Made by a program: the position numbers and the translations under genes. 6,751 bases of DNA from the NCBI GenBank assembly GCA_027005175.1, contig JALTMC010000921.1, forward strand, positions 2,065-8,815, read 5' to 3'. Shown here piece by piece: positions 6,609 to 6,751 of this stretch (position 1 is its first letter; every line of letters begins with the position of its first letter). Source of the stretch: Myxococcales bacterium. GTDB lineage: Bacteria > Myxococcota_C > UBA6777. Under the pieces are notes generated by a model. That model was given only the letters and a program-made list of their open reading frames with translations, made no database searches and was not told the origin of the DNA.

Positions 6609-6660
6609 AACTCTCACAATTCCACACAACAAACCCCCTCCCCCTCTCTCTCGGACCACC
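6609..6660 (+). terminator. Possible Rho-loading (rut-like) C-rich tract
   Basis: Directly after the stop codon lies a stretch with about 27 C and only 2 G in 52 bases, including an unbroken pyrimidine run at 6634-6652. High C and low G without secondary structure is typical of Rho-utilisation sites. I see no stem-loop followed by a T-run in the 143 bases after the gene, so intrinsic termination is not supported. Confidence 0.3.
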
Positions 6661-6751
6661 TTTGTTCCCAGACTTTGCGATGGTAACTGAATTTGTTGTC
6701 CATCCACGACTCTCTCCAACGTCCCCTTACTGCCCTCATATTGTAATGATA

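Noticed and set aside
6231-6719. Minus-strand open frame of 162 codons opposite the propeller gene's 3' end
   Set aside because: It is the antisense shadow of a strongly coding frame with biased codon use, and I recognise no domain in it.

Overview
The window holds three complete protein genes and no RNA gene, transposase, CRISPR array or plasmid function that I can see. Base composition is moderate. Two of the three products are lipoproteins with signal peptides, and the folds (fibronectin-III-like domains, a secreted beta-propeller with a low-complexity linker) suit a Gram-negative, environmental, deltaproteobacterium-like organism such as Bradymonadia or Myxococcota. That placement is an impression from protein style, not a proof.

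Layout: 1-342 is non-coding and leads into a plus-strand gene (343-1512) for a cytosolic glycosyltransferase of the MJ1255/Glyco_trans_1_3 type. It converges on a minus-strand gene (1635-2750) for a lipoprotein with two FN3 domains and a third FN3/Ig-like domain. The gap between these genes and both of their 3' ends are built of short repeats: a 31-bp element present twice and a 46-bp unit repeated in tandem. The repeats supply the last 11 residues of the transferase and the last residues and stop codon of the lipoprotein. A 492-bp divergent spacer (2751-3242) follows, then a large plus-strand gene (3243-6608) for a 1121-residue lipoprotein with a PF09826-like beta-propeller and apparently a second, tyrosine-rich propeller. 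The last 143 bases hold no gene, only a C-rich, G-poor tract that could serve as a Rho-loading site.

How they may work together: the two divergent lipoproteins could be co-expressed partners of the envelope surface, and the transferase could modify a glycan or glycolipid in the same envelope. The only direct support for joint control is a partly conserved sequence block found upstream of both plus-strand genes. Nothing proves a shared pathway. The points most worth a second look are the repeat-driven remodelling of two convergent gene ends, the doubled propeller with its Tyr-rich half, and the shared upstream block.
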